A program made the translations under genes and the position numbers. The notes beneath the pieces were generated by a model that did no database searches, was not told the origin of the DNA, and saw nothing but the letters and a program-made list of their open reading frames with translations. A stretch of DNA of 64,000 bases from assembly GCA_008360975.2 (NCBI GenBank), contig CM039193.1, positions 11,088,501-11,152,500 of the forward strand, read 5' to 3'. Origin of the DNA: Lichenostomus cassidix (taxonomy: Eukaryota; Chordata; Aves; Passeriformes; Meliphagidae). Shown here in pieces: positions 36,890 through 48,849 of this stretch (positions within the stretch are counted from its first letter, which is position 1; each line of letters opens with the position of its first letter).

Positions 36890-37209
36890 TGAATGCTGCA
36901 GCAAACGTGTACAGCGTCTGCTGCCGCTGTTTCGCATGAGGGAGCTGCAGTCAAATATTAAAAAGGCAGCAAGAGCATTAAATTATTCGGCAATGGAACA
37001 TTGTCATTCCTCCATAAAACTATTTTGACCTGTAGTTTTCTATGGAGTCCATTGCTCTTAAATGTGCAGTGAGAAAGGAAATTAAAAATTAATCTTTATT
37101 TCCATCTCAGAAGAAAACCTTAATTCTCTGCATTGAAATTATACTCATAATCCAGGGTAATAAATTATAGTTTTTAATTGCAGCTAGTCACAGCCAATCA
37201 AATGGGAAC
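36890..37209. promoter_or_regulatory. Strong candidate conserved non-coding element
   Basis: Starts with a CpG-bearing stretch (36906, 36916, 36925, 36932) and continues as AT-rich sequence with AAATTATTCGG, ATTAAAAATTAATC, TAATAAATTATAG and TTTTTAATTGCAG words, then CAGCCAATCAAATGG, which contains a CCAAT word. Dense stops in all frames; no repeat family. Among the best enhancer-like blocks by composition. Confidence 0.45.
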
Positions 37210-37237
37210 CTCTCTCTCTCTCTCCCCCCCTCCCTCT
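37210..37237. repeat. (CT)n microsatellite with C-run
   Basis: Seven or so CT units from 37210 pass into a run of C and CCT-rich sequence to about 37237. Simple sequence. Confidence 0.9.
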
Positions 37238-37384
37238 TGCTTGCTTTAACTTTGCTATACAGAAGAATTCATGGAGTGCTGGGAAAAAAAAAATCACATA
37301 CATTGACCCAGGCTCTAAGATTGTGTGAAATAAGCCAAGGATGTATTACAACAGCCAGGTTCTGCTCTTGCCTGGCACCCTTGA

Positions 37385-37585
37385 GCCAGTGACCTGAAAG
37401 TACCTCAAGGCCACCAGCTGCACCACGTACATGAGCATAGGGAAATGGGTAAATTGTACTTTTTCCACGTGGGGAAGGCGTGGTGTAAGATCTTGTTCAA
37501 GGTTACAGAGTGAGTCAGTGTTGAACAAGGAACAAAACCTTGATCCTGGTTCACCTGCTTTTGACTGAGACAAAGCTCCCTTCCA
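37385..37585 (-). repeat. MIR/CORE-SINE relic
   Basis: The stretch 'cttgttcaaggttacagagtgagtcagtgttgaacaaggaacaaaacc' and 'gatcctggttcacctgc' follows the amniote MIR order in reverse orientation (gttgcccaaggtcacacag ... agtggcagagc ... gaacccagatctcctg). Preceded by 'gcatagggaaatggg' for the core. Diverged but collinear. Confidence 0.65.
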
Positions 37586-39959
37586 AGCAAAGATTAGGAG
37601 GCAGGATGGGCAGCTCTGGCCCACTGACCAATGTGGGTGACCTTCTGGCATCTCAGCTCTGACATCAGACCTCTGCTGACAAAAAGGACAGCTGGTTAAA
37701 GCAGTTGCTCCTTTGTGCTTGGTGTCTGTTGCAAGTAACCTCTGTGTTCTTTCCCATCACAGTGTGTTGCAGACAAGTGGAGTGTTTCTTGGGATTTGAC
37801 ATTGCTGTATTGCATATGATGAAAGCTACCTTGAAAATGGGCTTACTGAATTATGGCAACTTTTAGCACAGCCAAGGAGCTGTCTGTTCCCAAAGAACTG
37901 ATGCTCTGCATGGGTCAGCTCTTTCCACTGTTCTCCCACAATGTCTGAGTGCTTGCACACTCACCACACTGCTCCATCATGCTGTCACCCCAACCCCTGT
38001 ACAGTGGCACTTAGCCAGGGGTTGTTGCCTCTAGGAGCAACTCTTAAGGTGTTCAAATACCTGTGTACTGCAGGTACCTGAAATGTTTGCATAACACCAT
38101 TCTCCTGGCAACTCATCCTTGCTGGTTTGTGATTTGGTTTATTTTACTCTGTTATATCCCAGACAATGTGATAGACCTGTTCTAACAAGGAGTATTTTAG
38201 GGGTGGTTTAGCACTCCCAAGCTCAACTAGGGAAAGTGAGAGCCAAAAGGAATGCAATCCTCAACTGGAGGGAGAAGTAGTGGTGGTGGGGATCTACTGT
38301 TCTGATAATCACTCCTACTCTTCTCCCTTTTCCTGTATCATAGCAATGTGTGGAAGAATGGACAAGAGAGAAAAAGGACGGAGAAGAGACTAAAATACTA
38401 GATACAACTGTGAGAATGAAATGAGGTGCACCTGACATAAGAAGCCTTAAGTGGTTATTATCAATATAATCACAGCAAAGGTGTTTGTTACTAATCAGGA
38501 TTAACCTGGTATGTCTCTAGTCATTGATTTGGAAAAGACTGTAAAACCTCTGCAGTGAGGATCTTCACCCTGTGACCACTCCTGCTCAGAGGTTCAGTAC
38601 TGTTAGCTGCAGTGAGAACAGTGGGGGGAAATCCTTACCTAAGGCTGCATGAAAAAGTACTGACAACAAAATCTAAAAACATTTTTGTGCAAAAGCACTG
38701 ATGTTCTTGATGAATAGACCCTAGTCTCCAGACAGGAGGTTTTATGGGGCCCTATTCTCCACTTTTTAACACTGCTCCTAAAGAGCTTTAGGTGGACAAA
38801 AAGAAGCATTAGCATGGGCAAAATATGCTTTTGCCATTATGATAGATTAAAACCCTCGGAAAATCTGCTGCCCACCTTCCCTCACTGGCAGTGAGCTGCT
38901 GTGTGTGGAGGATCTCTGTGCACCCTGCAAAGAGCCCCAGTGCAAACCCAAATATTGCAAGCCCTTCTCCAGGGAAGGGGCTTTCCTGGCTGGATGCTCA
39001 GCAGCTCCACATTGACAGGACAGGTGTGTACTGCAGCAGTTGTGCAAAAAAGGGTGATTTACCCACATGAAATTTCAGGAGGGGACACAAGTGGTGTGGG
39101 TGGGAATGGCTGCCCTGAGCACCTTGGGCAGAGCTCATTCTTGTGCTCAGCTGCCTCAGCCCTAGGGCAAGCTTGAAAGAGAATTAGATGGTTACAAGGA
39201 AATAAATTTTGACATCCTGGAGTTCTTCTGCCACCTCTGGACACCTTGGCTCTTCTGTGCATTTTGTTAGACAGACTATGCTAAGCACACCTCTAGTATC
39301 TTTTATCTGAGCTGTTTTTAAATGTAAAATCTCTCTCTCTGTCCTACACAGGATTAACTATGGCATAATGAATCGAACTGCTTGGAGGCTTTTTCTAGTG
39401 ATCTAGTTGAATTCAGCAGTTAACTTCCTTCTCTTCTAGTTCTACTGATTGTATTTACCTCTAAGTTATTCTCCTTTCTTGGAACATTTAAACATGAGTC
39501 AAATCTGCATAGGTTTTCCACTCTTTCATTGTTTTCCCTCCTAAACCATTCCTTCACAATGCTTAGTCATTTTTTTTTCTATCTTTATTTTGCACTTTTC
39601 CTCCTAGTTTCATTAAAATAATGCAAAAAAAAAATTGTTGAGACACTTCCCCTGGACTGTGAAACTGTAGAACAGCGTACTGGGATTGCTGCTGAGGTAA
39701 ATAACACACTTTCTTATGGTTCATGAAAGTGATTCTTAAATTTTGAATGAGACAACTTTGTGATGCAGAAAGCTGAGACTGCCAGTTACTCAACCAAAGC
39801 CTCTGCTTCCCAACAGGGAGCAGTCAGGGAGAAAGGAGAACACCCAGTAGACTCTGTGTATACAGACAAGGCTCCTTCTGGAAATTAAATGGTTTATCTA
39901 AAGTTATCAGACTGATAACTGTTCTTTAAAAGAGGTACTTCAGGGCTGGGGAAAGAACT
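37586..39959. other. Anonymous sequence, no gene recognised
   Basis: Chance frames up to 101 codons. A GC-moderate stretch at 38870-39180 has overlapping frames on both strands without splice support. AT-rich patch 39300-39620 has T- and A-runs (39566, 39626) and no clear motif cluster. Confidence 0.45.
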
Positions 39960-40160
39960 GCAGTTCTATTTGTCAAATCCAAAGGAAGAATTATCCGGGA
40001 ATTTATTATTCTATGCGTAATTTTTGTGTTTAGCAAAATACTGAAACCAGGATTTATGAACTAAACAAACCTGTTTCCGGAAGACGATGGCAGCTCTGTG
40101 CCTTTAGCAGTAGTGGCGGCACAGTGAATGTATCTCACCAGAAAATCTTTTCTTTTATAG
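39960..40160. promoter_or_regulatory. Candidate conserved non-coding element
   Basis: AT-rich with isolated CpGs (39997, 40016, 40078, 40085, 40115, 40118), an ETS-like TTTCCGGAAG palindrome at 40074-40083 and TATGCGTAATTTTTG near 40012. No frame or repeat explains it. Confidence 0.38.
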
Positions 40161-40350
40161 GACAATAAAATTAGTGAATGAAAGCAAAAAGAGGTATAAT
40201 GGATCTGGGTTTTAACAAGCATATGAATCAGTATCTCATGAGATCTTACCTGAAAAAAACATAATTGTATGTTGCTGGGAAAAGATATGTAGAGAATAAG
40301 AGGGAAAAATAGGAGAGAGAATTTTGTGACCATGGTTGGAGATTTGACTA

Positions 40351-40540
40351 AGATGGGGTGGCCTGGTGTTCAGGACCTCAGCCATGGGTTTAAGTCCTTG
40401 CTCTGCCACAGACATTACAAGGGCACATCCCTTCCCTTCGGTGGTTTTTTTTTTTTTTTCCCATCACTTCTTTTCTTGGTTTGCCATCATTAAATGAATG
40501 GTACTATTGCCCTTTCCTGCTTGTGAGAATTTAACGTTGA
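40351..40540 (+). repeat. MIR SINE relic with internal T-tract
   Basis: Starts with the tRNA-like part ('tggcctggtgttcaggacctcagccatgggtttaagtccttgctctgcca') and continues into the 'gggcacatcccttcccttcggtgg' core, in the order of MIR sense strand. A T15 run at 40445-40459 interrupts it where 'cctcagttt' would be. The later part ('aatggtactattgccctttcctgc...gtgagaattta') fits the MIR 3' half loosely. Confidence 0.72.
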
Positions 40541-40559
40541 GAGGTTCCATGAACCGTGG

Positions 40560-40860
40560 GAGTGCAGACCATGCAACAACATTGGATTTTTCCACTGCCA
40601 TATGAGCAATTATAACAAGTTATCCATTTTTCATCATTTCATGCTTCATGCACAGGGCGGGCAGACTCTGGTTCCTATTAGAATAGTAGCATTTCATACA
40701 CGGCTTCCATTGGTGCAGTTATTGACACAAGCTGCAGAAACAAGAAAAATGAGGCGAAAGGTCTTTGTGGCTGAGGGAGAACCCCTTCCCCACCACTATT
40801 ATTCCTGTTACGGGCAGCTGATATCTTTTTTATTTCCTTGATTTGCCTAGGATTGTGTGG
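40560..40860. promoter_or_regulatory. Candidate conserved non-coding element
   Basis: Contains GAGCAATTATAAC near 40604, CATCATTTCATGC near 40632 and CTATTAGAATAG near 40676, with isolated CpGs (40555, 40658, 40701, 40754, 40812). Coding signal absent. Composition-based call only. Confidence 0.33.
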
Positions 40861-41209
40861 GAAGATGAAAAAGATTTATCTGGTGTTTGGAAATTTCCTG
40901 TAATGACAGCAGGAGAGAAAAAAAGTTCTTTTGCCTTTCCTCCATCCAGGAAATGGTCAAGAAGAGCTCTTTGGTGAGGCTATGCAGCAACCATTCAGAC
41001 TCATGGCTGTGTCATTTAGTGTTTGCTTGGCTTCCTGGTGATTTGTAATGAAGGGGATTGGCTTCTCTGTCTCCCTACAGCCTGGGGACACTGCTGCTGT
41101 TGGGCCCTGGAGCATTTGCTGTGCTCACTCCCCTGAACAAGCGTGCTAACCAGAGAGATTGTCTCTAATGTAGGCTGGGCAGCTCTTCCTCACACACTCT
41201 TCTGTATCA
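40861..41209. other. Anonymous sequence, nothing recognised
   Basis: No frame above the chance level, no repeats, no motif clustering. Confidence 0.5.
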
Positions 41210-41335
41210 AACACTTCCCACCTTGAAAACTTCCCTGGTTAACTGCTCATTTCGAAATCATTATTAATGTATTTGCGCAGGGATTTTGGAATTTAATTAG
41301 CCTCTTTTGAACTGTTCTTAGAGTGTTTGTCTAGA
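41210..41335. promoter_or_regulatory. Short candidate conserved element
   Basis: AT-rich with GGTTAACTGC near 41237, TTTCGAAATCATTATTAATG near 41250 and GGAATTTAATTAGCC near 41288. A CpG pair sits in TTCGAA and GCGC. No coding or repeat signal. Confidence 0.33.
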
Positions 41336-42095
41336 GAAACAGAAAATCCCTCCATGACTTGTTTGCTTTCTCCATTCGTTGGTTTTCACTGGAAGGGAAA
41401 GATACCGACAGGCTTTGCAGGGCTGCATCCTCCTGGTGCCCCTGGTGCTGCAGCTGAGGATAAACCAGGGGCTCTGCAAGGGAAGTAGCTGCTTTTGGGG
41501 TGCATCAAGGCCCCTCCTGGCCAGGGGAGGGTTTGTGTGTTGGCACAGACTGGGCTGCTGAGCACGGTGGGACTCGGCCAGCTGGTGACAAGGGGCTGTG
41601 CAGTGTCCCAGCACACAGCTTGCTCTTACTCCTGACCCAGGTGTGTTTGCACCCTAACAGCCATGCTGGCTGAACTGGACTTCCAGTTCCCTCTTCATTA
41701 GTTTCCTATGGGAAATTCAAATCCCTGACAGAGAGGTGAATGGATCTGGCTTGTAGAGGCCAATTGGCACAGGGTGATTTTCATCTCTTTTTGAAAGCTC
41801 CATGTTCAGGGCAGTGGTTCTGCCATGCCCCATCCAGAGCATGTTGCGAGCTGTGCATGTTCATGTGTGCAAACCTGCAGGCTGTCAGTTCTCATTTGAA
41901 GGCTGTCTTAAGTTGGATTTTCTTCCTTTTGTGTGATCCTGCTTTGAGAAGCCAGGCTGGGCAGAGCAGGACGGGGTTTCTGGTGTTCCCTGCTGCTGCA
42001 GGAGCACATGCGCTCTCCTTCTCTCTGGCAAACCACAGTGGTTATGACCACTGCCTCTGGTAGTGTTGTATTGGTCCCAAATTGAGGAAGGATGA
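41336..42095. other. Anonymous GC-moderate sequence, no gene recognised
   Basis: Overlapping frames up to 107 codons on both strands; none with splice or start support. Confidence 0.45.
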
Positions 42096-42856
42096 CTAAC
42101 TTAATCACTCGATAGTTTTGATTTCTAAAATTAAACAGCCTGCCATATGTGCAACCCTGTTACTATATTTATGCCAGCAGTTAGCAGACAGCACCAGCCA
42201 AACTGGAGGGGTTTTGCAGCTGCAGTGTGTGCCTCTGCTGCTGCTGCTGGGTGCACACAGATGTTTCTTTGCCCTTTCCCCAAATGCAGCCCTGCAGACA
42301 TTTCTCCTGTCGAAACAAAAGGACTTTCTAAGACACTCTTCAGCCATTGCTTTGTGAATGTGTCCTGATGCTCCCTGGTGAACCTCAGCTCCAAGGAATA
42401 CGTGGAAGGATTCAGGGAGCAGATCAAACCCAGGAGAGAGTGCAGCAAAGCCAGAACAGAAACCTCCAGCCCAAGTGCTCAAGCAGGGACAGCGAGTGAG
42501 CTGCAGGGGCTTTCTTGAGGAAGTGGTGGGTGTTCCCCCAAAGAAGTCATCTCGAGGGTCATTTGTGGCCCCAGGGGACACGTGGCAGCTCCATTGTCCT
42601 GGGTTGCCTGAGCTGTTCAGTGAACCAGGGGGATGAGATGCCTTTCTTCCACCGTTTGTTTTGTAGGAGCTCAGTTAGCACCATGTAGATTTATTTGGAT
42701 TCTAGGAGAGAGGAAATAAGATGAATAAGCAGTGGATAAAAGCCAAGGTGAAATGTACTGAAATGGAAGGAATGGACCCTCATTTTTTGGAGGAGAACAG
42801 ACTGAGGGATGAGATGTTGGTTATTATTTCGGTCCAGGCAACATTCCTCTGTGATC
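42096..42856. other. Anonymous sequence with a GCTGCTGCT run
   Basis: A brief AT-rich stretch (42096-42180) is followed by GC-moderate sequence in which one - strand frame runs for 158 codons (42105-42581) and another for 105. A (CTG)n-like run at about 42236-42248 inflates Ala/Cys/Ser codons in these frames. No splice signals or motifs support a gene. Confidence 0.4.
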
Positions 42857-44190
42857 TTAGACACGTTGCTTGACTTTATTTGCTAGCAGGAAATCTGGCT
42901 TGCCTGGCAGAAGGATTAAGAGATGGAATGAATATTTAGCACTAACTAACCAAGAGTGTTTGGGTGAAACTGAAATATTTTGACATATTAGATCTGATTT
43001 TACCAACTGCCTTGGTGACTTATAGGTGCTTTTGTTTGGTGTTGAGCAAGTGTTACTGCAAAGCATTAGCAGCAGTGTTTGGGTAGGGTTGCATGTGCTT
43101 GTTGAGTAGGTGGCAGGAGAGGGTTTGTTTTTCATTTGCTTAGGTTTTTTATTTAAAACAATTGGAATCCTTGGGGATTTCTTTCTTGTGGAATGGAGCA
43201 ATATGGATCCGGCATCTGTATGTAATAAAAGTGGAGAGTATCTCTGACCCTTAGGGCAATGTCAGATTGAGAAACCTATATCAATTAGATCAGAAAAACC
43301 CAAATTATAGTTAAATTTCTGTGCCTGTTGCACACTCTGCTCTAAGGATATATAAATGATCTTGGGTTACAGGGACACCCCAGAGCACCCAGGGGTGATT
43401 CATGTACATCAGAACACTGTGCACTAACCTGTCTCTTGTCCCTGCAAATTTTGGAGATCATCTTCTGTACCTGAATATCGTTCCAGTGTCCATAAACTAT
43501 CTAGAGCTAGTTCTTGTTTAACTGTTACAGCTGCATGAGACTTGAATGCATGGATCAGCTTTCATTCTGGAATTACCCCTCAGCATGTATGTTCTTAGAA
43601 ATTTCATTGATGTACAGAACAAAATGAAACACTGACAGACCACTTTCTCAAAATCTTCCCTCCTTTTTTTCCTTTTTTTTTTTTTTGTGGGGGGAGGGGG
43701 CAGTCTATCCACTTCCTTCTGCTCCTTGTTTATTGGGAGCCAAGGAGGAGGCTCATTGGACTGATTGCTGTTGTTTATTAAGCTTGTTTCCTTCAGGAAG
43801 ATTTTCAAGCCCACTGTGGCCAACACAGGGAAATGCCTTCTTATGCTCCACCTCTGCTCAGAGGACAGGAGTCTGGCATACAAAAACAAACAAGCAAACC
43901 TTGGGAATAATCCTTTCTTAAAAAGAGTCAGACCGGGCTCACAGCATTTGAAGTTTTCTTAGAACCAGGGATCATAATTTTTGTGGATTCACAGAACCTT
44001 AAGGTTTTGTACCTTAAAGCAGCATTTCCCCTTGCAGGCAAAAGGAGCTTTCATGTTTACTGTTTTGCCTGTGGATAGTTCCAGATAAATTAAATTCTAA
44101 GGTGTCTGGATAGCATGGAGTATTGGGAAAGGAGGAGGGATTCTTCTGTGCCAGAGGCAGTGTGAGCAGCAGGCAGGTGAGCTGGCTCCT
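42857..44190. other. Anonymous sequence, no gene recognised
   Basis: Contains a 114-codon - frame (42857-43201) of Lys/Asn/Thr-rich random look and a T14 tract at 43673-43686 followed by a G-rich run (43688-43700). No RNA gene or repeat body recognised. Confidence 0.45.
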
Positions 44191-44199
44191 CTCTTCAGC

Positions 44200-44310
44200 T
44201 GGTTGCCTTGGGTGGGTCAGACTCCCTGCTCAGTTTCTGCATCCCAACAGTACTATTTGCCAGTGTCATTACTAATGATACATTATAAATTATTAACATT
44301 TGGAAAAGGT
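44200..44310 (+). repeat. Possible MIR relic
   Basis: The order 'tgccttgggtgggtcagactccctgctcagtttctgcatcc' then 'acagtactatttgccagtgtcattac' follows the MIR sense core ('ccttgggcaagtcactt...cctcagtttcctcatct...taatagtacctacct'). Diverged. Confidence 0.45.
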
Positions 44311-44359
44311 TTGAATTTATTTGCAGAGAGCAGAGTTCTGGGCAAAAAAGGATGACTAG

Positions 44360-44420
44360 TTTTTTTGTTTGGTTTGGGGTATTTTGTTGGTTTTGGTTTG
44401 GTGTTGTTTTGGTTTTTTAA
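44360..44420. repeat. GT-rich low-complexity tract
   Basis: About 60 bases of T and G in GGTTT/TTTGG units with a single A or two. Similar in texture to the longer tract at 57.35 kb; no element body is attached. Confidence 0.85.
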
Positions 44421-44799
44421 TTCCCTTTTTTATTTTTCATTCAGTTAGCTGAGTTGGAGTCCATACTTTGACTCATATTTTAAACAGCAGCATCAAGGAA
44501 CTCACTGTTTTTGCCAGCAGGGCATTTGGCCCTTTCCTCTTCGCTATGCTCTCTGCCTCCCTTCTGAAAGGCAGCGTGGGATGTATTGATCCCAGCTTTT
44601 AGGACTTGTTCTATTTCTGAACCCAGATTGCAGTATAAAGTACAAGCACCATTTAAAAAGGGAAGATCTATATTAGAATGACAAAGAGAATAAATTAAAG
44701 CAGCATCCCCTCTCTAATGGTCTGCAGGCAGTCCTTAAGGAGGGAATACCCAGCGCTGTCTACCTGAATGATGCTTTAGAGCCTCCAGTATCAGGGGAC
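44421..44799. other. Anonymous sequence, mild AT-rich tail
   Basis: Unremarkable. A short AT-rich stretch at 44630-44715 has no strong motif cluster. Confidence 0.45.
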
Positions 44800-44915
44800 T
44801 TCAGTGAGCCCAGTATTGATTTTTGTTCCTACATTAAGCTTTTAGCTTTGCAAATGGTTTTCTTTGAAATCATTAACATTGCAATGTGCAGCACGAGGGT
44901 GAAATAGCTCTGCTG
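44800..44915. promoter_or_regulatory. Short candidate conserved element
   Basis: Holds CTACATTAAGCTTTTAGC near 44830 and GAAATCATTAACATTGCAATG near 44867 (TTGCAAT is a C/EBP-like half). No coding or repeat signal. Confidence 0.33.
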
Positions 44916-46600
44916 CTGTGTAGGTACCACCTCTGATCACTTCCCTCTTCCCTTCCTCTGTTGAACCATCATTCAGCTGATGCACCTGCAGCAGAGTGAG
45001 GAGAAAAGGATGTGAAGTTGCAAGCCAGGACAGCCTTGGAACTGGGTGAGGAAGACCAATTTTTCAAGAAATTGGTAATGTTTTAAGCTTACTTAGTGGT
45101 TGTGAGCCTGGGGTGGGGGAGTTGGAACATAGCCAGGGCTGTGGCTGAATCCTCTGGGTGGTACCTGGCAGTGGGTGCAGGGATGCTGTAACAGCTCAGT
45201 CGGGGCTGAGAGCTGCCATCAGCATGTTTATTGCTGCTTGAACAAAGAATCTTAGGTAAATTCAGCTGTCAGGTAAGCTCAGACTTTCCCACCTCAAGCC
45301 TGAGGACAGTTAAGTGGTGACAGGGCAACGCTGGAGGTCTGCTACTGACTGGGGTTTAGACCAGGCCCAGGTTTGTTAGTCAAAGGATTAACACAGCTGA
45401 ATCAGCAAATCGAGATGGTTATGGTTGTTTCAAATTTATCCAGGTCCCTGTTGGATGGGATCTGCTTGCAGACAGGAGCATGTCACTGCAGCCACAGCTT
45501 TGCTGCTTGAAGCAGCTCACTCCTTCTCTTGCCTCCCTCCATCACTCTTCCCTCTCCGCGCCTGGCTTGCTGCTTTAAGGGCTGTCCTTTGCCCCAGGGG
45601 AGTGGGAAGGCTGCTGCAATATAGAGGGATGCTGTGAAACTCTCATCCTCTGGGAAAGATTGCAGAGACACCCACTGGTATGGGCAGGCAGGGCGGGGAT
45701 TATCCACAGGGAGATAGTCTGCTCTTCCAGTTGTATTGCGGGGGAAGGATGTTTGTGTATTTTGCTTTTGTCTGTGTGCGTGAGCCCAACCACCTGAGCC
45801 CTTCAAGTCTAATGAGATTGTTTCATTTCAGGACAGGACAAGGAGCTTTTTGCCCTTAACACTCCTGACTTTGCTGCCGTGGTGGGTTGCTGGGAGATAG
45901 GGAGGTCCTGTTACAGAAAGGAGGGGGATGTGATTTGGTCACAGAGGTGACAAGTGCACAAGTCCTAGTGGCTTCTGTGTCACCCAGCCTTCATGGTTGT
46001 TTTAATGTCAGCTCTTCATGGGAAGGAGGGCTGAAAGGGACATGGAGATATTGTCTAGTGCCTTCTACTGCCCCAAGATGAAGTCAACTTGCTCAAAGAT
46101 CTGTTTTGGTGCAGCATAGCACAGGATGGGCTCTGCTGCTCTGACCAGCTCTGCCTGTCCTACTCCCACCAGACCCTATTGAACTCCTCTGCAGTGGAGG
46201 TGGATGCTGTTCAGGTAGGAAACTGCAGCTCCCTCCTCCCTCTGCACTTCACAGCCCTTTTGGGGAATACTGCAATGCCAGTGCCCAGTTTATTTGCAGT
46301 AGCAGGTAAAGACAACCCCTCCCATTGCTCTGGAGTCATGATGTTGTGGTCCTTCATCTAAACCAGTAAATCATGCACACAAGTAGTGCATGTAGAGCTG
46401 CAGCATTTGTAACAACTCAATTTGTGCTCTGATTTATATTTTAATATTTTTAATATTTTGTTCTGCATCGTGTCTCCAGCCAGACAGCTCAAATAAGAGG
46501 CAATTGTTTTCATGGCTAGAAAGTTTCCCAGGATTGCTGTCAGTGAGTGTGCTTCAGCCACCTTAGCAAGCAGCAGAGAAAAATTTTCCTTTCAGTGGTC
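44916..46600. other. Anonymous sequence, no gene recognised
   Basis: GC-moderate; frames up to 107 codons (45483-45806, -) lack support. The 46370-46470 stretch is AT-rich with a TTTTAATATTTTTAATATTTTG near-repeat at 46438-46460. Nothing else stands out. Confidence 0.42.
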
Positions 46601-46609
46601 TCCTCCCTC

Positions 46610-47060
46610 CCCCAGTCCACTAGTATGTCAAAACCTTGAGTTTTGTGTAAAGTTGTTAAATAAGCTTCTAGGCAAAATAAAAGATCAAAAGGGGTCTAAT
46701 TAGCTGCAGTCTGCTTAGGAATTGTGGATGTTCACCTAGTTTTATAAATTGACACTTTTAACATTAGAACTCAAAGCAAAAAACGATGTAATTATTCCCT
46801 TTTTTTGAAGCTTAGGTTTAATGTCTTTATTGAAAATTGGGTACTTCTGTGGCATCTCAAGATGCTTTATTCTATCAAGTCTGGAGCAAGTAATTTTTCA
46901 TTTTGGATTGTAATGTGGTATAAATGATAAGGGCCTGATTCAGAAAGCTTTCTTTTTCCCCCCACTGGCAGCCTGACGAGAAAGCTTCGCAGTCACCTCA
47001 CAATAACCCTGAAGATAATCTAGGGTTTGAGTCTTTGTGAAGCTGCTCGCTCTAATACAA
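46610..47060. promoter_or_regulatory. Strong candidate conserved non-coding element
   Basis: About 450 AT-rich bases with GGTCTAATTAGC near 46693, CGATGTAATTATTCCC near 46783 and AAATGATAAGGGCC (GATA) near 46922, ending in a CpG-bearing stretch (46976, 46988). Stops are dense in every frame and no repeat family fits. The call rests on composition and motif density. Confidence 0.43.
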
Positions 47061-48609
47061 GGGAAAGAGTGTGATTTCTGAGCTCTTAGTTAGGGTGCCC
47101 GAAGCTGGCTTGTCATCATGGGATTTTTAGTTCTTTTCATATCTTTTACCAGATGTAGGATGCCAAGGCAAAAGTGTATTTCTCCTATAACCTTTCTGTG
47201 CTGTGATCACGTCTCTGGGAGTATTTTGTGTCTATTTAAATCTCAGAGAGGGTAGCAGGTAGTTGAATGGTGAACATCTGGTGATTAAAGCAAAAGAGGA
47301 ATGAGAGCGATGAGTTCTGCTATATATTTTTCACTTTTGTTCTGATATGACCTGGTCATGTGTCCTGATCATTTGGACATACCATGCATGAGTCACTTTC
47401 ACATGTTCAACCTCACTAAATTTGAGTTCAGTAACTTAGAGCAGCACAGATAGATGAGGGGAGGATCCTCATGAAATTATGTTAGGGCTTGGATGGGTTA
47501 CAAATTTTATTTATGCTCCATGTAGAACCAGAGGTTGATGGTGCTGGTATTTTGCAGAGGAAGTCATGGTGTCTGCCCTAAGACCTTACCACCCATCAAG
47601 ACTAATGGCAAATGCAGGATTTGTGTGAGGGTGACTGCAGAAAAGGGTCAGTCCCTCGGTGAACTTTTAACTTTTTTTTTTTTGTGTTTATCTAAAAGTT
47701 CATGCAAATGGAGGTGGGTTTCTTTGATCTGAGAACTGTCTTTTGTAATTTCAACTGTTCCCTGGCTTGTGTCAGAAATACCATGAGTGGGGTCTCCCAG
47801 GGGTTTTTGAATAGCCCAGGTTTTAGCTGGGCTGGGAGGGACGTGAGGCAAGATTTATACATCAGAACACAGCTTGCATTAAATACATTTTTATTGGCAT
47901 ATTTTATATTGTCCTAATTCAAAAGTTTCAATTCTCGATGATCATTCTGGGCATAGGTTCAAGGTTTCATTTGCATTTGGCTCAGATCAGATGCTGGAGG
48001 AAACTTTCATGATGGGAGACAGGTCCTTTTCCCTTCAAAAACATAATTTCTCAGTAGATGATGGGATTGGATTAGAGCTTCCTTCAAGAATTCATAAGAG
48101 ATTTGCTTGAATTTTTCCAAGTCTGCTTCTCTGATGCAGTGTGGTGATTAGAGGAGAGCTTTTCAGGTGTCCTTCTGAGAGTGTAAGCACAGTCTGGCAA
48201 CTTGCTTCTGTGGGTTTTTCAGTAGGTAGAGCTCACCAAATGAAAAGCTTGGTGCATCCATATAGTCAATAAAGGTTTCCCTGAGAGAACGGGTGTTTGT
48301 TCTTTATTAATCCCAAATTTTTAGTGGCTAACTAGTAAAGAGACATTGGCTTCTGAGACAGCTGCTTTGTGGAAAAGGTTCAATATTCCATATGCATGCT
48401 CTATATGGACTGTGCTGCCATACAGCATAAGCACAATCCAAGAACTTTTCCCATTTGCTACTTACAAGATGCCCAGTGGCTTCAGCAGGGAGAGACAGAG
48501 CCCAAGAGCAGCTCTGCAAGGCACTGCAGTGAGCAATGGATGCATTCAGTGGAAAAATGGCATGGTAAGGCTGCTGTGAGGGGGAGTTCAGCCCCTCTGT
48601 CCCCCCCAG
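47061..48609. other. Anonymous sequence, no gene recognised
   Basis: Short chance frames only. Octamer-like ATGCAAAT at 47702-47709 is isolated. A T-run of 11 lies near 47671. No repeats recognised. Confidence 0.42.
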
Positions 48610-48803
48610 AGCAAGAGGAGATGGATGCTCTCCTGGCTGTGTTTTGGGTCAAGGACTCAAATGTTTTGGAGCTACTCTGTGCTGTCAGAGCTGTTGCCAG
48701 GAGGGTTTGTGTCATGCAGAACATCACCCCTGGGAAGCTGAGCTTGGACAGCACAGAGCAGCTTGCATCCATCCAGCTCTCAAACTGCCACAGTGGTCAT
48801 TAA
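48610..48803 (+). CDS. Candidate terminal exon, unrecognised
   Basis: A strong acceptor (pyrimidine run ending tcccccccag at 48609) is followed by an open frame of about 64 codons (full codons from 48612) to a TAA at 48801-48803. AATAAA follows at 48850-48855, 47 bases after the stop, with a T-rich and then GT-containing stretch after it. The translation is mixed and helix-like (QEEMDALLAVFWVKDSNVLE...), with Leu/Val/Ala spacing compatible with an amphipathic helix over residues 3-40. No family is recognised. The combination of acceptor, open frame, stop and polyadenylation signal in order is the argument; AATAAA alone is common in AT-rich DNA, and no upstream exon with the matching phase was found. 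Confidence 0.25.
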
Positions 48804-48849
48804 ATAACACTTCAGTGTTTTAGAGCTCAGTGGTTTTGTTTAAGTATCA

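Noticed and set aside
43980..44030. CR1-like 'cacagaaccttaaggtt' word
   Set aside because: Similarity to a CR1 3' end does not continue past about 17 bases.
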